From: Adiantum capillus-veneris
Lineage: Eukaryota; Streptophyta; Polypodiopsida; Polypodiales; Pteridaceae
Length of the DNA stretch: 64,000 nt
Reading direction: 5' to 3'
NCBI GenBank assembly: GCA_014529385.2
Contig: CM043968.1
Span: 126,485,018 to 126,549,017, forward strand
Both the position numbers and the translations under genes were made by a program. The notes under the pieces are model-generated. The model saw only the letters and a program-made list of their open reading frames with translations. It was not told the DNA's origin and searched no databases. Below are positions 46,824 through 57,479 of the stretch, piece by piece; within the stretch, counting starts at the first letter, position 1; each line of letters begins with the position of its first letter.

Positions 46824-47142
46824 TGTAAAGAATGAGGATGCAAGAGAGCTACACAAGACAAGCACAAATCACACAGAGATGAAAAGCTTCTTCTTCTTCA
46901 CAAAAAAGAGAGTACAAAATGACTAAGTGCTAAAGCTGAAAAGTAGCACATATGTACATGCGGTCACTAAGTGTGAACTCGCTAGAAGCGTACTAGGCTG
47001 GCACTATAAGTGTAGTCCAGCTGTAGAATCACTGACAGAGATCCTTCGTGTCGGTCACCTAACGCAACAGTGAGTAAATGCCGTAAGCGGCCAAGACCCA
47101 CAGTGGATGCCAGCTCAAGGTGTAGAGCTCGACATCTCAACA
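46824..47142 (-). repeat. Copia LTR, outer right (original pair)
   Basis: 319 bp. Shares variants with the LTR at 29853-30174 and is followed by AAAAG (47143-47147), the same five bases that precede the LTR at 29853. These two LTRs are thus the ends of the original copia insertion in G1 RT. Confidence 0.9.
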
Positions 47143-47730
47143 AAAAGGCATAACTCTATACGAATATATTCCCCACTCTATGACAAATGTTGTTTTGTGT
47201 TGATCCTCTATTGCAATTTCCAATTGGTTATACTCCGAAAACCCATCTAAAAAGAAATAGACCCGTTTTCCTCCCACCCTCTCAAGCACATGTTCTATGA
47301 TCTGCAAGGGATAATTATCCCTTTTTGTGGCTACGTTCACTTTTTTGAGATTCACACACACACACAGCTTTTCGTTCTTTTTGGGGACAACCACAATGGG
47401 TGACACCCAATCTGTATTCTCGATTTCATAGATGAAGTCAGCATCCATCAGCTTGTCAATCTCTTCTTTGATTCGTTAAGCAAATGTGTCATTATATGTG
47501 TAAGGAAGTTGTTTGCTAGGTTTGGCATCTGATTTTTAAAGAATTGTATGTTGGCATATCGAGGGATCAACTCCTTTGAGGTATTTGTAGGACCATGCAA
47601 ACACATCTTTATACTTCTTGAGAAGTTGTGTTAGCCTTTCTTCTTCTTCAGGCTCTAAATTAGTTGCTATATAGACAGATTGAGGCTCTTCGCCTGGCCC
47701 AGCGAGGTCTATCCGTTTTGCATTTTTCAA
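47143..47730 (-). pseudogene. G1 reverse transcriptase 5' part
   Basis: Minus strand: an RT lead with LTQLLKKYKDVFAWSYKYLK (47536-47730), the fingers SPIVVVPKKNEKLCVCVNLK and KRDNYPLQIIEHVLERVGGK, then VYFFLDGFSEYNQLEIAIED (first catalytic Asp) and the palm up to YSYRVMPF at 47143. The next codons, GLTNAPATFQ, are found across the copia insertion at 29852. A break occurs near 47460-47535. Confidence 0.9.
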
Positions 47731-49140
47731 CCCATCGTAAGATTCCTGGTTTATTCTTTCCCTTATACCATGGTGGTGTCATTATGATTTTTTTGTCTTG
47801 GATGGTGAATTTCTTATAGTGGGATGGTACATTCATGTTTCCCTTTTTTGAATCCTCCTTACCGTCACTTTCTCCCTCAATAGTCCATACCTCTCGTAAC
47901 GACCGTTTGAGTTCTTGGTATTTCATTTTACGCTCCATTTTGGTCCACTCTAGATCTTTTGTCTTTTCCTGTTTTGATTGTTGAGATTTTCTTGATGTTG
48001 TTTCTATTTTAGTCTTCCGTGCTTGTTTTATTTCCTCATGTGTCCTTTCCCTTCGAGCTCTTGAGAATCTTCCTGATATTTGCTCTTTTACACAATCCTC
48101 TGCCTTGACAAGCATTAGATAGTGAGTTTTATCTTTTATCCTGGGCATCAGGTTCTCTCTAATTTTTTTTTTTGTTCTTTTTTTTCTATAGCGTTCCTGG
48201 CGTCTAGGGTGTTGATTTGCAAAATCAGAAAACTTGATATTCACGGTTGTCTCCCCACGCTCGCTTGAGCTGTCTGAACACTCGTTATCTGCATTGTTAC
48301 TTAATTCTAGATGCTTAGAGGAGTCATAAAACTCTTCTTGTTCTGGTGAGTCTACATACTCATCTACTGCTGGTATAAGGTTTACCATGTAATAGGGTAG
48401 CACATCATAGCCATCCTTATCACAAAATTTTGTCGTTGGGCTATCTATAATGGTACAGACATCCAATGTTGCTAGTATGTGTTCCCATTCCAAAGGTTCT
48501 AAGACATCTTCGGGAAAAGGTTCCGGAATGTAATTCTTGTCCTCAATAGATCTTTCTAAGATGCATTCCTCTCTTTTTAAGCTCCCACAATGTGAAGCTC
48601 CGCACATCCATAGCTCTTTCTTTTGCCCTAACCATGCTGGGAGTTCGGACCCTGCCAATGTAGCTGAATCAAACTCTTCCACTGGTGTTTGGTTCACATC
48701 CTTGTAACTATGGTCTTTTAGGTATATTTTGGTTGTAGTCTCCCCAGGTCTGAGGTATATGTGGTCGTAACCCCAATCCTGGACCATCTTTAATTGTCTC
48801 ATGAATGGTCTTCCCAAGATGATCTTGTAATTGTTCTTTTTGTTGAAATCAACTATTGCAAATGTATGCTCATACTCGATTCCGCAAGAGGTGACAATTA
48901 CTTTTTCTAAAAGTCCTAGAGGCTTCTCAATGAACCCATCTACCAATTGCAGTTTCATTCTGGTAGCCCTCAAAGCTGGTTTTCCCCATTTTTTTCAAAT
49001 TTCTTTGGTGGCGATAGCGACTCCCACTCCACTGTCAAGAATAGCTTTGGATACTACTCCTTGAAATTCTACTGGTAGTGTGGTATTTCCATCTTCTCCC
49101 TCGCAATATTCTCCAGCCTTGTTTAAAGGTATTGGCCTAG
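47660..49140 (-). pseudogene. G1 first protease and linker
   Basis: The active site ILDSGVGVAIATKEI lies near 49000-49045; a stop follows and the frame continues (47660-48973). Then LQLVDGFIEKPLGLLEKVIV and the conserved NYKIILGRPFMRQL (near 48800-48830). A ~300-residue Lys/Glu-rich linker to RT has RKKRTKKKIRENL and KWVEKCK-like ends. The position before RT is normal for Ty3 elements. Confidence 0.85.
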
Positions 49141-49143
49141 TGT

Positions 49144-50400
49144 TTAGTTGAGGCTTGTCCAATTATCTGATCCCTTCTTGAAGCTTCGAGGTAGGGTCTT
49201 TTCTCCAAATTTTTCTAAGCATTTGCCTACGGTGGTCCACATGTTTGGTTGTAACCTCAGGAGTTCAACCATAGCGGTGGACAATAACTCAATCAACCCT
49301 TGTGAATCCATCACTCTGTTGGAAGAAAGTCTTTGAGATGGGATTGCTCTCACCTCAGACTTAGCTTCATACTCCCCTAGGTAGGAGGGTAGAATTTTTA
49401 GCGAGTCTGGTTGGATGTACCCCGAACTAATTGTACCCTGGTCCGCCCTTTTTGAATGTATATCAAAGCTCATTTGTGATCTTGCCTCAAACTCTTCAAT
49501 GGGAGGTAAGATCTCATTTTCCTCCTTTCTAGTGCTATTTATTTGGTGGTTCACCCTGCTAGCTTCATTTGCTTCCCGGATTTGCTTCCAAAGGTCATCT
49601 AGACTGTTACAATCCCGACCCATTTCTACCAATGTTTCAGGCTGAAAACCATCAATTGTCTCATCTGTTGTATTTGGCACTATGATAGGTTCTCTCCTCG
49701 ACTCAGAGGCAGTCGTGAGTCTCTCCTTCGTGTCTACTTGTTTCTCTAGAGTTGGTTTGATAGGGGTTGGAGCTGCTACCTTGTGCCAACTTCTAGGTTT
49801 ACCAAGCGCATTTTCTATCAAGGATTAGACTGTTTCAATCATCTTTTGACACATTTTCAACCTCTGTTTTTCTATTTCTACATATGGATAAATCATCCAT
49901 CTTTGCTCTTGCTTTTGGTTGTTTTTTAGTCTGGCTTCGTAGGCTTTTAAAAGTGCGTCCAGCTGCTCATTTTCTTTTTCTACTAGCACTGATCCTCCCG
50001 ATCCTACACTTTTGGGTTCTACTCTTTCCTTGGCTCCTTTGGTTGTAGCAGTGTGTGAACTTACACTAGTTAGATCCTCTAACCGCTCCAATCTATCCTT
50101 TGTGTGTTTTAACTCCTCGGATAGAGCCGTTTGCTCTCGTTCTCTCCTGGCTTTCATACGTGCCTTTCTAGCTTTCCAAGTGCTTCTCTGAACTTTCATT
50201 TCTGCACTTGGGGCATCGGTCTTTGGCTCTTCAATTATGGGTTCGTTTGTCATTCGTTGAGCTTGTGCTCGTGTCACTGCCTGAATAGGTATTACTGTCT
50301 CATTTTCTAACCCTCCACTGGTAGGCACTGCTTCCAGCATGTTCAAAGTAGTTTTTTCTCCTTTGCTTGGGTTCTTAGGGAAATCAGGAATCTAGTGAGT
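49144..50400 (-). pseudogene. G1 Gag C-terminal extension
   Basis: Between the zinc knuckles and protease, ~400 residues in one frame with one stop (49822). A basic coiled-coil part (WKARKARMKARREREQTALS and ELKHTKDRLERLEDLTSV) is followed by a polar acidic part (LPPIEEFEARSQMSFDIHSK). No enzyme motif is seen. Long Gag extensions occur in several giant plant Ty3 elements. Confidence 0.7.
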
Positions 50401-52991
50401 AATTCCACATTTGGTGCAATACGCATTGACTCTAATGATTTCATCATGAGGATAGTTTCTTAGCCAATGGTCTCCGCCACACTTGTAGCAGGGTCTCTTA
50501 GGCCGTTGAGGTGCTCCTTGAGCTCTTGTTTGTTGGTATGCATGCCTCTGCCCGTCCATGCCTCCGTTGGCTATGAACAACAGTGTTTGTTCATCCAAGC
50601 TGTATCTTCCTTCTCCTGCTGCCTGTGCAGCTGTTAGTGGTCCTGTACTTCTAATCATGCTCCAAGGTTCTGGCGTTCGGGGTTCTTCTGGTAATAGACA
50701 AGATTTGTTGCATATCCATTGGAATCTTCGTAATATGCATGCATAGGTACCAAAGCCTTCTCTTCTGGTTCGTTTACCGTTGGTGTGTATCTTATGCCAA
50801 CCGATCGTAATCCTGGTAGGGGTGGTTGTTGCCCCAATACTGGCTGTGGTCTTTCAACACCTACAGGTTCTGGTAGGTTTCCTGCTTGATACCTAGGAAT
50901 CAGTGGAAGTTGAGGAGATGCTACCTGAGATTGCGGAGCATAAGGTCACTCTCTCACATATCCCTTGTTATAATAACATTCCTCCATCACATGTTTTGTC
51001 CATGTTTGTTCAATAGCACACCACTTTGGTTGCTTAGCCTGAGGCTTGGCGTACATATTAATTTTTTTTAGCACTTCCTCCACAAGGTGCTCCTGACTTA
51101 CAGCTACTTCTCCTTTCGGTGCTGTCTTAGCGGACTTGCTTCCACTTTGTTGTGAGGATGAATCATCATCAAGATCCTTGAATTCACCCTCCTTGTAGAC
51201 CGCACAATTCTCTACAAGGTAAAGAGCCTCCTTAGTTCACTCATTTAACGCCGTGCTCCTCTTCATATGTAAGTCCTTCTGGAGATCTGCGTTCCTTAGT
51301 ACTTGATTAAATATAAGCATAAGTTTGGACTAAGATGGCAGTTCTTACACAGTGCAGAACTTCACATATCTTTTTAGTCGTAGGGCTGCCTTTCGCATAG
51401 ATTCCCCTTCTTTCTATTTGAATTTATGGATTTTTGAGACTGTATTATGAGCTATCCCCCTTTGTGAGAATAACTCAATAAACTCGTCAAAAACCTCCTC
51501 CCTAGACTCGAAATCTCTACGCTCCACAGAGTCAAACCAAGTAGCAACATCCTCTTCTATGGTAAGTCCAAACCCTGCAAATTGAGTAGGGAAGTCCAAC
51601 ACTTCTTCAACTCTAATTACATGCACAAAGGCTGCTACATGATCCCTAGGATCTCTGTTTCTCGTGTATTTCTTGTTTACCCATTTTTGCACCTGAGAAG
51701 GTCTAATTCTATGATGGTCAACAAATCTCATCATTGGTTCTCCTCGTCCTACTCAATATACCTCCTCTGGCCTTCGGTAGTGGGAGGGTTCCTCTCCCAG
51801 AGGTGCCCCTAAGCCATAATTTCTGATGGTTCTTGCAAGAGGTGGTTCATCTCTTCGAACTTGTTCTATGGGTTGTCTTCCGGGCTCTGTCGACTCTTGA
51901 GTTTTTGGCTTACTCTTCCCTTGATATTGTGAATAGAGTGGTGGTTCTTGTAAATCTCTTAGCCCTCTTGTAGCTGGATAACCATCTCTATTTCGGTCTT
52001 TTTCTAATGTCATACTTTGTTGAAGCCATGTCTGCAATGACGGTTGGGTTGCTTGTTGGTTCTGGTAGTTGAACGTCTGTTGTCGGTTAGAATGTGATGT
52101 TGTCTCGTACTCTTCTGAAAATTGATTTGTTGACTTGCTAGGGGTATAGGTGGACCTTGGTACTTCTTCGGGGGCATACGTTGATGTTTCTAGAACTGTT
52201 TCCTTTTCTACCTCCTCTGGGAGAATTCGTTTGTATTCTCGCCCGTACCTGTCAACAAAAATGATATCCTTCCCCATAGCAATTTCATAAGAGAATAAGT
52301 AAAGAACCTTGTCTTTGCTTAACTCATTTGGGTAGGGTTCTTTGCATCGAAAATAAGAGATTACTCCCTCGCTCTCATGCTTGTAAATTCCCACATTCTC
52401 ATTATAGGTAGAGACCCTGGTTGTTTTTTTATCATACTTAAAAAGAGCTCCAGGTCGATCAATTTTTGGAGGCGGCTCTTGAGCCTCTGAGACCATTTCC
52501 TTTTTCCACATTATCTCCATATCTATTGTAATCCTCAGGGTTACTAACTATCAGATAGTGGTTCCCCTGTTAGTCTCAGAATCTATCTCCATCATCATAG
52601 ACTCGAATTATCTTCGGTCTTTGAGAAGGTCTTTCTTCTATACAAATACACTTGTGTCCCCAATAGTCAGAATAAACTAGGGCTCCCCTAGAGTTTGTTC
52701 CTTCTAAGAAGATTATATTGAACTTGGCATCGTTCAAAGGTTTTGGGAGGTACTTCCTCCTAGCATTGGTCCTTCACCGGAGAAACCTCCTGGCTGTTGA
52801 CTACCCATCATGAAGAAGGACTTAGCTGATGAAGTGTCAGTATCACTACCCTCTTCAATGATTGGTGCTAATGGATCTAGCCTTGCTTGAGTTACACTCT
52901 CCTCAATGGACACTAAGCTACCCTGATCACCTACCACTTTTGGGTCTCTAGGAATGTGTCTTCCTGATCTTAAATTCATCAAACTTAGCAA
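50392..52991 (-). pseudogene. G1 Gag (capsid and zinc knuckles, broken)
   Basis: Opens at 52991 with NLRSGRHIPRDPKVVGDQ. Residues in 51753-52520 include GVISYFRCKEPYPNELSKDK, then a Gln/Ser/Pro-rich part. Capsid-like sequence follows at 51414-51734: RNRDPRDHVAAFVHVIRVEE, VATWFDSVERRDFESREEVF, LFSQRG. The frame then stays the same to 50655 despite five stops, each compatible with a C-to-T change. Two zinc motifs end it: CYKCGGDHWLRNYP and CTKCGITH, both lacking the last Cys. Confidence 0.75.
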
Positions 52992-53645
52992 TGCAATTTA
53001 TCACGAATCCAACCACTCACCTGGCAAGGGATCAGTTTTTGCACAACTTCTTGCCTTGCCGCCGAATATACCTGTATACAAGCGTCTAATTTTGGCAATC
53101 GAATCAAAGCATTTAACCGCTAGAGGTGGTCTTAGTAATGATTGGTATAACTGGAGGGTTAACCTCAACCACTACTTTACTCTATACACTTTGGATGTTC
53201 TTGATTAGGTCTGCTAATCTGGAACCGGTACTTTACCCAAGTGTTTATCAGTCTAGAGGTAAAGTCTTAATTCCGTCTTTGCTCCGTCAAAAGGTCAAAC
53301 AAGGTCCAATTTTACTTCTCAAAGAAGTTTTGGAACTCTTAAGTCGATTGGAACATCACTCTATGTCCACAGTCAGATTTTGACTTCAACTTGCTCTGTT
53401 TTGAGTGAAATTTGTACTATAGATTCCACTTGATGTGCTGAGTCCACAGCTATTCTCACTTTTTGATTTGGACACCTATAAGCTGGTCAACTGATCAGAA
53501 ATCTGTTCCAGCAACCTGATGTTGATCTGATATTTCACCGTCAAATCAACTCTAATTTGGACCAAAATTGACTAGGAGGCTTGCCTAAGGGTATACAATG
53601 CCCTGCTATGTCCACAATCATATTTTGACTTCAATATCATGCCTT

Positions 53646-53669
53646 AGACATACTACACGTAGCATGTCT
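53646..53669. repeat. 24 bp palindromic motif, right cluster 1
   Basis: Arms AGACATACTAC and GTAGCATGTCT around AC; one mismatched pair. Confidence 0.85.
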
Positions 53670-53770
53670 AACTGCTCAAAATTGCTCCAAATTCAAACCA
53701 CAGACTCCTCTTAAGGTGTTGATCACTCTGGTATGCTCATAGTTGGATTTGGAATGCTAAATCATTGTGA

Positions 53771-53794
53771 ACACATCTTATACATGGGATGTCT
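53771..53794. repeat. 24 bp palindromic motif, right cluster 2
   Basis: Arms ACACATCTTAT and ATGGGATGTCT around AC; a degenerate member, with arms still partly complementary. Confidence 0.6.
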
Positions 53795-54211
53795 AAGTGC
53801 TCTGTTTGACTCCAAACTTAAGCCACAGCTTCCCCTTGATGTCAGCAACCCAATGCTATGTTTAGATTCTAGTTTGGATTTCAAAAGACCCCAAATTTAG
53901 CTATTCTAGCCTTTTTTAGTCAAAAATACTAAAGTCTGCTTAAAACCCAATTTTCTCACCCAATTGAGATGAAACCTTTCTCATGCACTCAATAAATCAT
54001 GTAGATCATGCTCATGAATACATCCTATGGTTTTGGTCTTAAAGTAATGCCTTGGGCCCAATTTGCGTAAGAGGTCTGGCAATTTCCATCTTTTGGCCTT
54101 ATCCTGTCAAGATATGGTCAAGTTCCCCCTTCCAAGTGAATGTAGGGTAATTGCTACCTTCTAAACACACTGGTCAACTCAGTTTTCAAAATTCTCACCA
54201 GAACACCCTGT

Positions 54212-54235
54212 AGACATCCTACGTGTAGGATGCCT
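54212..54235. repeat. 24 bp palindromic motif, right cluster 3
   Basis: Arms AGACATCCTAC and GTAGGATGCCT around GT; one mismatched pair. Confidence 0.85.
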
Positions 54236-54502
54236 ACTGCTCCTTTTCTCAGACTAAAGTGCTACTTTGCCTTCCCTATGCTCTCAGAAAGTGCCAATAT
54301 GCCTTACAAATGCAAAAAATATGCAAATTTCTCTCAATTTAAACCTTTTTTAAACTTTTACATTTTTTGAGTCCGCCTTTTAGCTTTTAGGAAATCCAAT
54401 AAGGTAAAAACAATCAAGTCTATATGTTACTAGGATGAAACCCACCCTCTGAACACACAGGTGACCTCAGTTTCCCCAAATTCACTGCTAGAAACCCCCT
54501 AG

Positions 54503-54526
54503 AGACATGCTACCAGTAGGATGTCT
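54503..54526. repeat. 24 bp palindromic motif, right cluster 4
   Basis: Arms AGACATGCTAC and GTAGGATGTCT around CA; one mismatched pair. A further half-site, GTAGGATGTCT, lies in the LTR at 55386-55396. Confidence 0.85.
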
Positions 54527-55013
54527 AATGTCTTATAATTTAAATTTTTTCTGACAAAAATACTCCCTATGCTCTGCAGCTCTCTCAGAAATACTCACAG
54601 AAACTTTTGAACTTCAATTCAACTTCTAAACACTCTTTTCCGTCTTTTACAGCTCTTTGTTGAGCCTAACAAAAAATATAACATGCATGAAGTGCTACAG
54701 ATCATAAATCATGATGTCCTACTTACCCTACTCCTACTCATCATATGAGATGGTGATTTTGGTGTCTCGGTTGCTTCTTGGCCTCCCCGGACTCTCAAGC
54801 TATCCTTTCATCGCCTTTACCACTCCAACTCCTACTCTCCTACCTAATACTACCTAAGTCGAAGGATCTAGGCCAGACACTCGCTCCCTAGACTCCTCCT
54901 AAGACCTAGAGAGTCCCCCACCCTCTGATCCTATCTAAATGTAAAATAAGACTCTGGCAAGCAAGAGAATCCCTATCCTCAAGGACTAGTCTCAGTCACC
55001 TACCTAGGGTTTT

Positions 55014-55033
55014 GGTCCCTGGCAACGGCGCCA
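55014..55033 (-). other. G1 primer binding site
   Basis: The minus strand reads TGGCGCCGTTGCCAGGGACC, close to the TGGCGCCGTTGCCGGGGA site known from Athila-like and other plant Ty3 elements. It lies one base from the LTR end. Confidence 0.85.
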
Positions 55034-55034
55034 A

Positions 55035-55969
55035 TGTTGGCAGATACGCCGCGACGGACGTCAGCACAACGAGAACTCACCTAACAAGATTTGTGAGCTA
55101 AGGACGAAGCTCAACCCGCAGGCGCATGGAAGCAAACATAGGGTGTCAACCTACACTCGACCGACTATTGACTACTTCCTACAGAGGTCTCTACCCAATG
55201 TCTAAGTTACAGCCTTCAAGAGTACACAAGAGGAGATTTCCTACAACGCTTTTAAGAGCCAAATATCCATTAAATGTTCTCAAAACGCTACGGAACTTGA
55301 AGGAAATCCTATTAACACCAATAGGTTGCTCTCCCTAAGGTCCGTGACCCAAAACCCCAACCCTAAACACCCAGTGCAGAATCACGTAGGATGTCTGACA
55401 GGTTTTTTCAAGCGATCGTTTCTGAAAACTAAAGTGCCTAATGTGTAGCTCTACTCATTGCGAACGGGTGGATATGCTGAAATGCAAAAACGAACAACGT
55501 ATGCTCACCGAATCACCAGATATAGCTCGTGGGTCAATATCGCAAAGCTGGGTCGTACACCTGCAATGTAGGTGTTGGCGCGTAGCTCTCTTCAGGGGCA
55601 ACACGTTGCACTTCTCTGCACTTGATTTCGACCACCAATGTGCGTGTAGCGTCAAGATAAACTCTCACTCTCTCTCGTACACAGAGTACGCTCAACTCAC
55701 ACAGACAAAACTTATAAAAATAACAAAAGGTTTTTTGCATTAAGGTCAAAACTGGTATAAAAATAACTTACAATCTCAAACCCTAATGTTCCAATTTAAC
55801 CATTTACTAAGTCTAAATGTAAAAAATGGGATACAATTTGGAAGCTTCTTCAAGCCCCACTATTTACAAAGGTGAAATGACGGTTTCTTCTCAATTAAGG
55901 AATGATTACAAAGGAAATTAGTATCCCTCTGGGCAATCATCCTCCGTTGAGTGTGTCCAGCCGCTAACA
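55035..55969 (-). repeat. 5' LTR of G1
   Basis: 935 bp. The minus strand begins TGTTAGCGGCTGG and ends CTGCCAACA, so both ends form the usual TG...CA. The right 136 bp match the 3' LTR remnant at 20096-20231. The LTR would carry the promoter, but no clear TATA box can be assigned. Followed on the right by TAAGG, the presumed target site. Confidence 0.85.
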
Positions 55970-56180
55970 TAAGGGTATTCTCTCTGAGTCTCCTTCTACT
56001 AGTCAGTTGAATGAGATTATGTCTAATAATCTTGCTAATCTCTAAATGTGCGAAGGTGAGGGAGGGTGCATCCAGGGAATACTAAAAATGCGGCAGCCTA
56101 TCCATACTAAATCCATGTAGCTCAAACCAAGATGATACCTATGCAAAGAAACATAAAATATCACCACCATCGGCCAGTTT
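55970..56180. other. Flank of G1, nothing recognised
   Basis: Short sequence between the G1 LTR and the LINE fragment. No motif is seen. Confidence 0.4.
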
Positions 56181-56735
56181 TCACCAAGACTCAAGCGCTA
56201 GTCGTGCATATATGTTGCGTGGTAGCTCCCATGTGCTATCAATGAAAGACACTAATATAGCAAGATCCTCTACTATAACTGGTGGTGCGCTCATCCCCAC
56301 TCTAATAATCTCATGTGGCACGGAGGCTTTCACACGGACCAGCCTAGAGATCATGAATAGAATTGGTCTCTCCATGGATCTCCATCCATCATATGTGTGA
56401 CCTGATCTACTATGATGATTCAGGCTAGGCCCCCACATCTGCACTCCATAAAGGATGGTGGAAGTGAACATGTGTCAAATAGCCACAACTAAGTGTGTGG
56501 CCCCTAAAATTGTACCTAACAATTGTGCTCCTCTATCCCCTACAGTCTCAATAAAGTCACCAATCTCATCAGTATACAATCCAAACAAAGGCAAAGAAAG
56601 TGGGCATTCCTACTGTAACACCCAATTGTAGAGTGAAGAGGGTCTAGAAGACCCTCTACGGTCCGTACTCTCCCTATGACAGTCTCATATATTGCCATGA
56701 GAGAAATGAAATGATATATTAACCTCTTCAAAAGG
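56181..56735 (-). mobile_element. LINE (non-LTR) reverse transcriptase fragment
   Basis: The minus strand gives RVRTVEGLLDPLHSTIG, then in a shifted frame ECPLSLPLFGLYTDEIGDF, the usual GCPLSP-type RT block with Gly lost. A jump follows to STILYGVQMWGPSLNHHS and to ERPILFMISRLVRVKASVPH and IIRVGMSAP, the C-terminal region of plant LINE pol. The RT core with the catalytic box is deleted between these parts. It is inactive. Confidence 0.75.
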
Positions 56736-57479
56736 CCAAAATGACCTATGAGACCAATTTGTTACAAATTGCTGAATTTGATACCATGCCTAAGTACAAA
56801 AAAAGAGATACTAAATTGAATCAAGAAGTACTACTAGTTGGAACTGTGTTGGGTATGTGTGATCAGTGATACAATGGGTGCCCAATACAAGGGAGAGATA
56901 AAATGGGTGATGAATCTATTCTCATTTGCACAGTGGATGTTGGGTAGTATGGCTCGAATCCTCTGTTGTAGTCTCCTTGGAGGTCGTCAATTAGAGGTGC
57001 TAAGTATACGTTAATGTTTTTAACTCAACGTTTTCTTAGAATTATGAGAGACAAAAGTAAATCATTGTTTTTTAAGTAAATAAAGGGTGGTAGATTGTAC
57101 TTAACTAGATTGTTGGCTAAGTAGACCATTTACTTGAGTGCATACGAAATGCATTGACACCATCCAAGCCGATGCCCACTTGTGTCATGGGATTGTTTCA
57201 AACTCATGCCATTTTGTATTGATATATTTGAAAGCAAGGCAATTCAAGGGAATTCTCATAATCCCAAATGTACTTGCATTCTTTTCTCCTCAGTCCATAA
57301 GTCTTGCTAAATCTGGGGTTTGGAATATATGTTGTATACGGGGTGCCACCAAAAAATGTCAAGGCACCTTACGAGGGATCTATCTACTCGTATCTTTATA
57401 ACGAGATGTTTAACCATGACAAATTTGTTCCTTCATATATTTGCTCAAGTTCTTCCTCTCTAGGAAATCTTTCATTATT
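56736..57479. other. Intergenic stretch, nothing recognised
   Basis: Short plus-strand frames at 57138-57489 show no known motif. No repeats stand out. Confidence 0.35.

Larger units (their letters stand above)
41924..47142 (-). mobile_element. Ty1/copia body 2, full length (recombinant)
   Basis: A 5.2 kb minus-strand copia with two LTRs (41924-42242 and 46824-47142), PBS, gag, protease, integrase, RT, RNase H and polypurine tract. The flanks do not match: TTCTC on the left in G2, AAAAG on the right in G1. The two LTRs also differ at diagnostic sites, so this is a recombinant, not a simple insertion. Pol has stops at TPQ*NG, HHF*AE and near 44018, plus a gag frameshift near 45840. Confidence 0.9.
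52992..55013 (-). other. G1 5' leader with repeated palindromes
   Basis: Two kb between PBS and gag without an ORF. It contains degenerate tandem units marked by TATGTCCACAxTCAxATTTTGACTTCAA (53360 and 53610, with weaker copies near 53740 and 53860), and four palindromes of the AGACATCCTAC type. The latter recur upstream of the 3' ORF. It may hold packaging, splicing or translation signals; this is inference. Confidence 0.6.
20096..55969 (-). mobile_element. Giant Ty3/gypsy element G1 (split by later insertions)
   Basis: Matching LTR ends at 20231 and 55969 enclose one minus-strand element. The order is: 5' LTR (55035-55969), PBS, 2 kb leader with palindromes, gag (52991 down), protease, first part of RT, then an interruption at 47142/29853. 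After it come the rest of RT, RNase H, integrase, a second protease-like ORF, a second palindrome cluster, a ~1.1k-codon 3' ORF, a polypurine tract and the remnant of the 3' LTR. Without the 17.3 kb interruption the element is ~18.6 kb, and more with the missing part of the 3' LTR. Its PBS and pol motifs suggest the non-chromovirus Tat/Athila side of Ty3, which is an inference. Stops show it is inactive. Confidence 0.8.

Noticed and set aside
41924-47142. Simple full-length copia insertion
   Set aside because: The flanking five bases differ (TTCTC and AAAAG) and the flanks are two different Ty3 elements on opposite strands.
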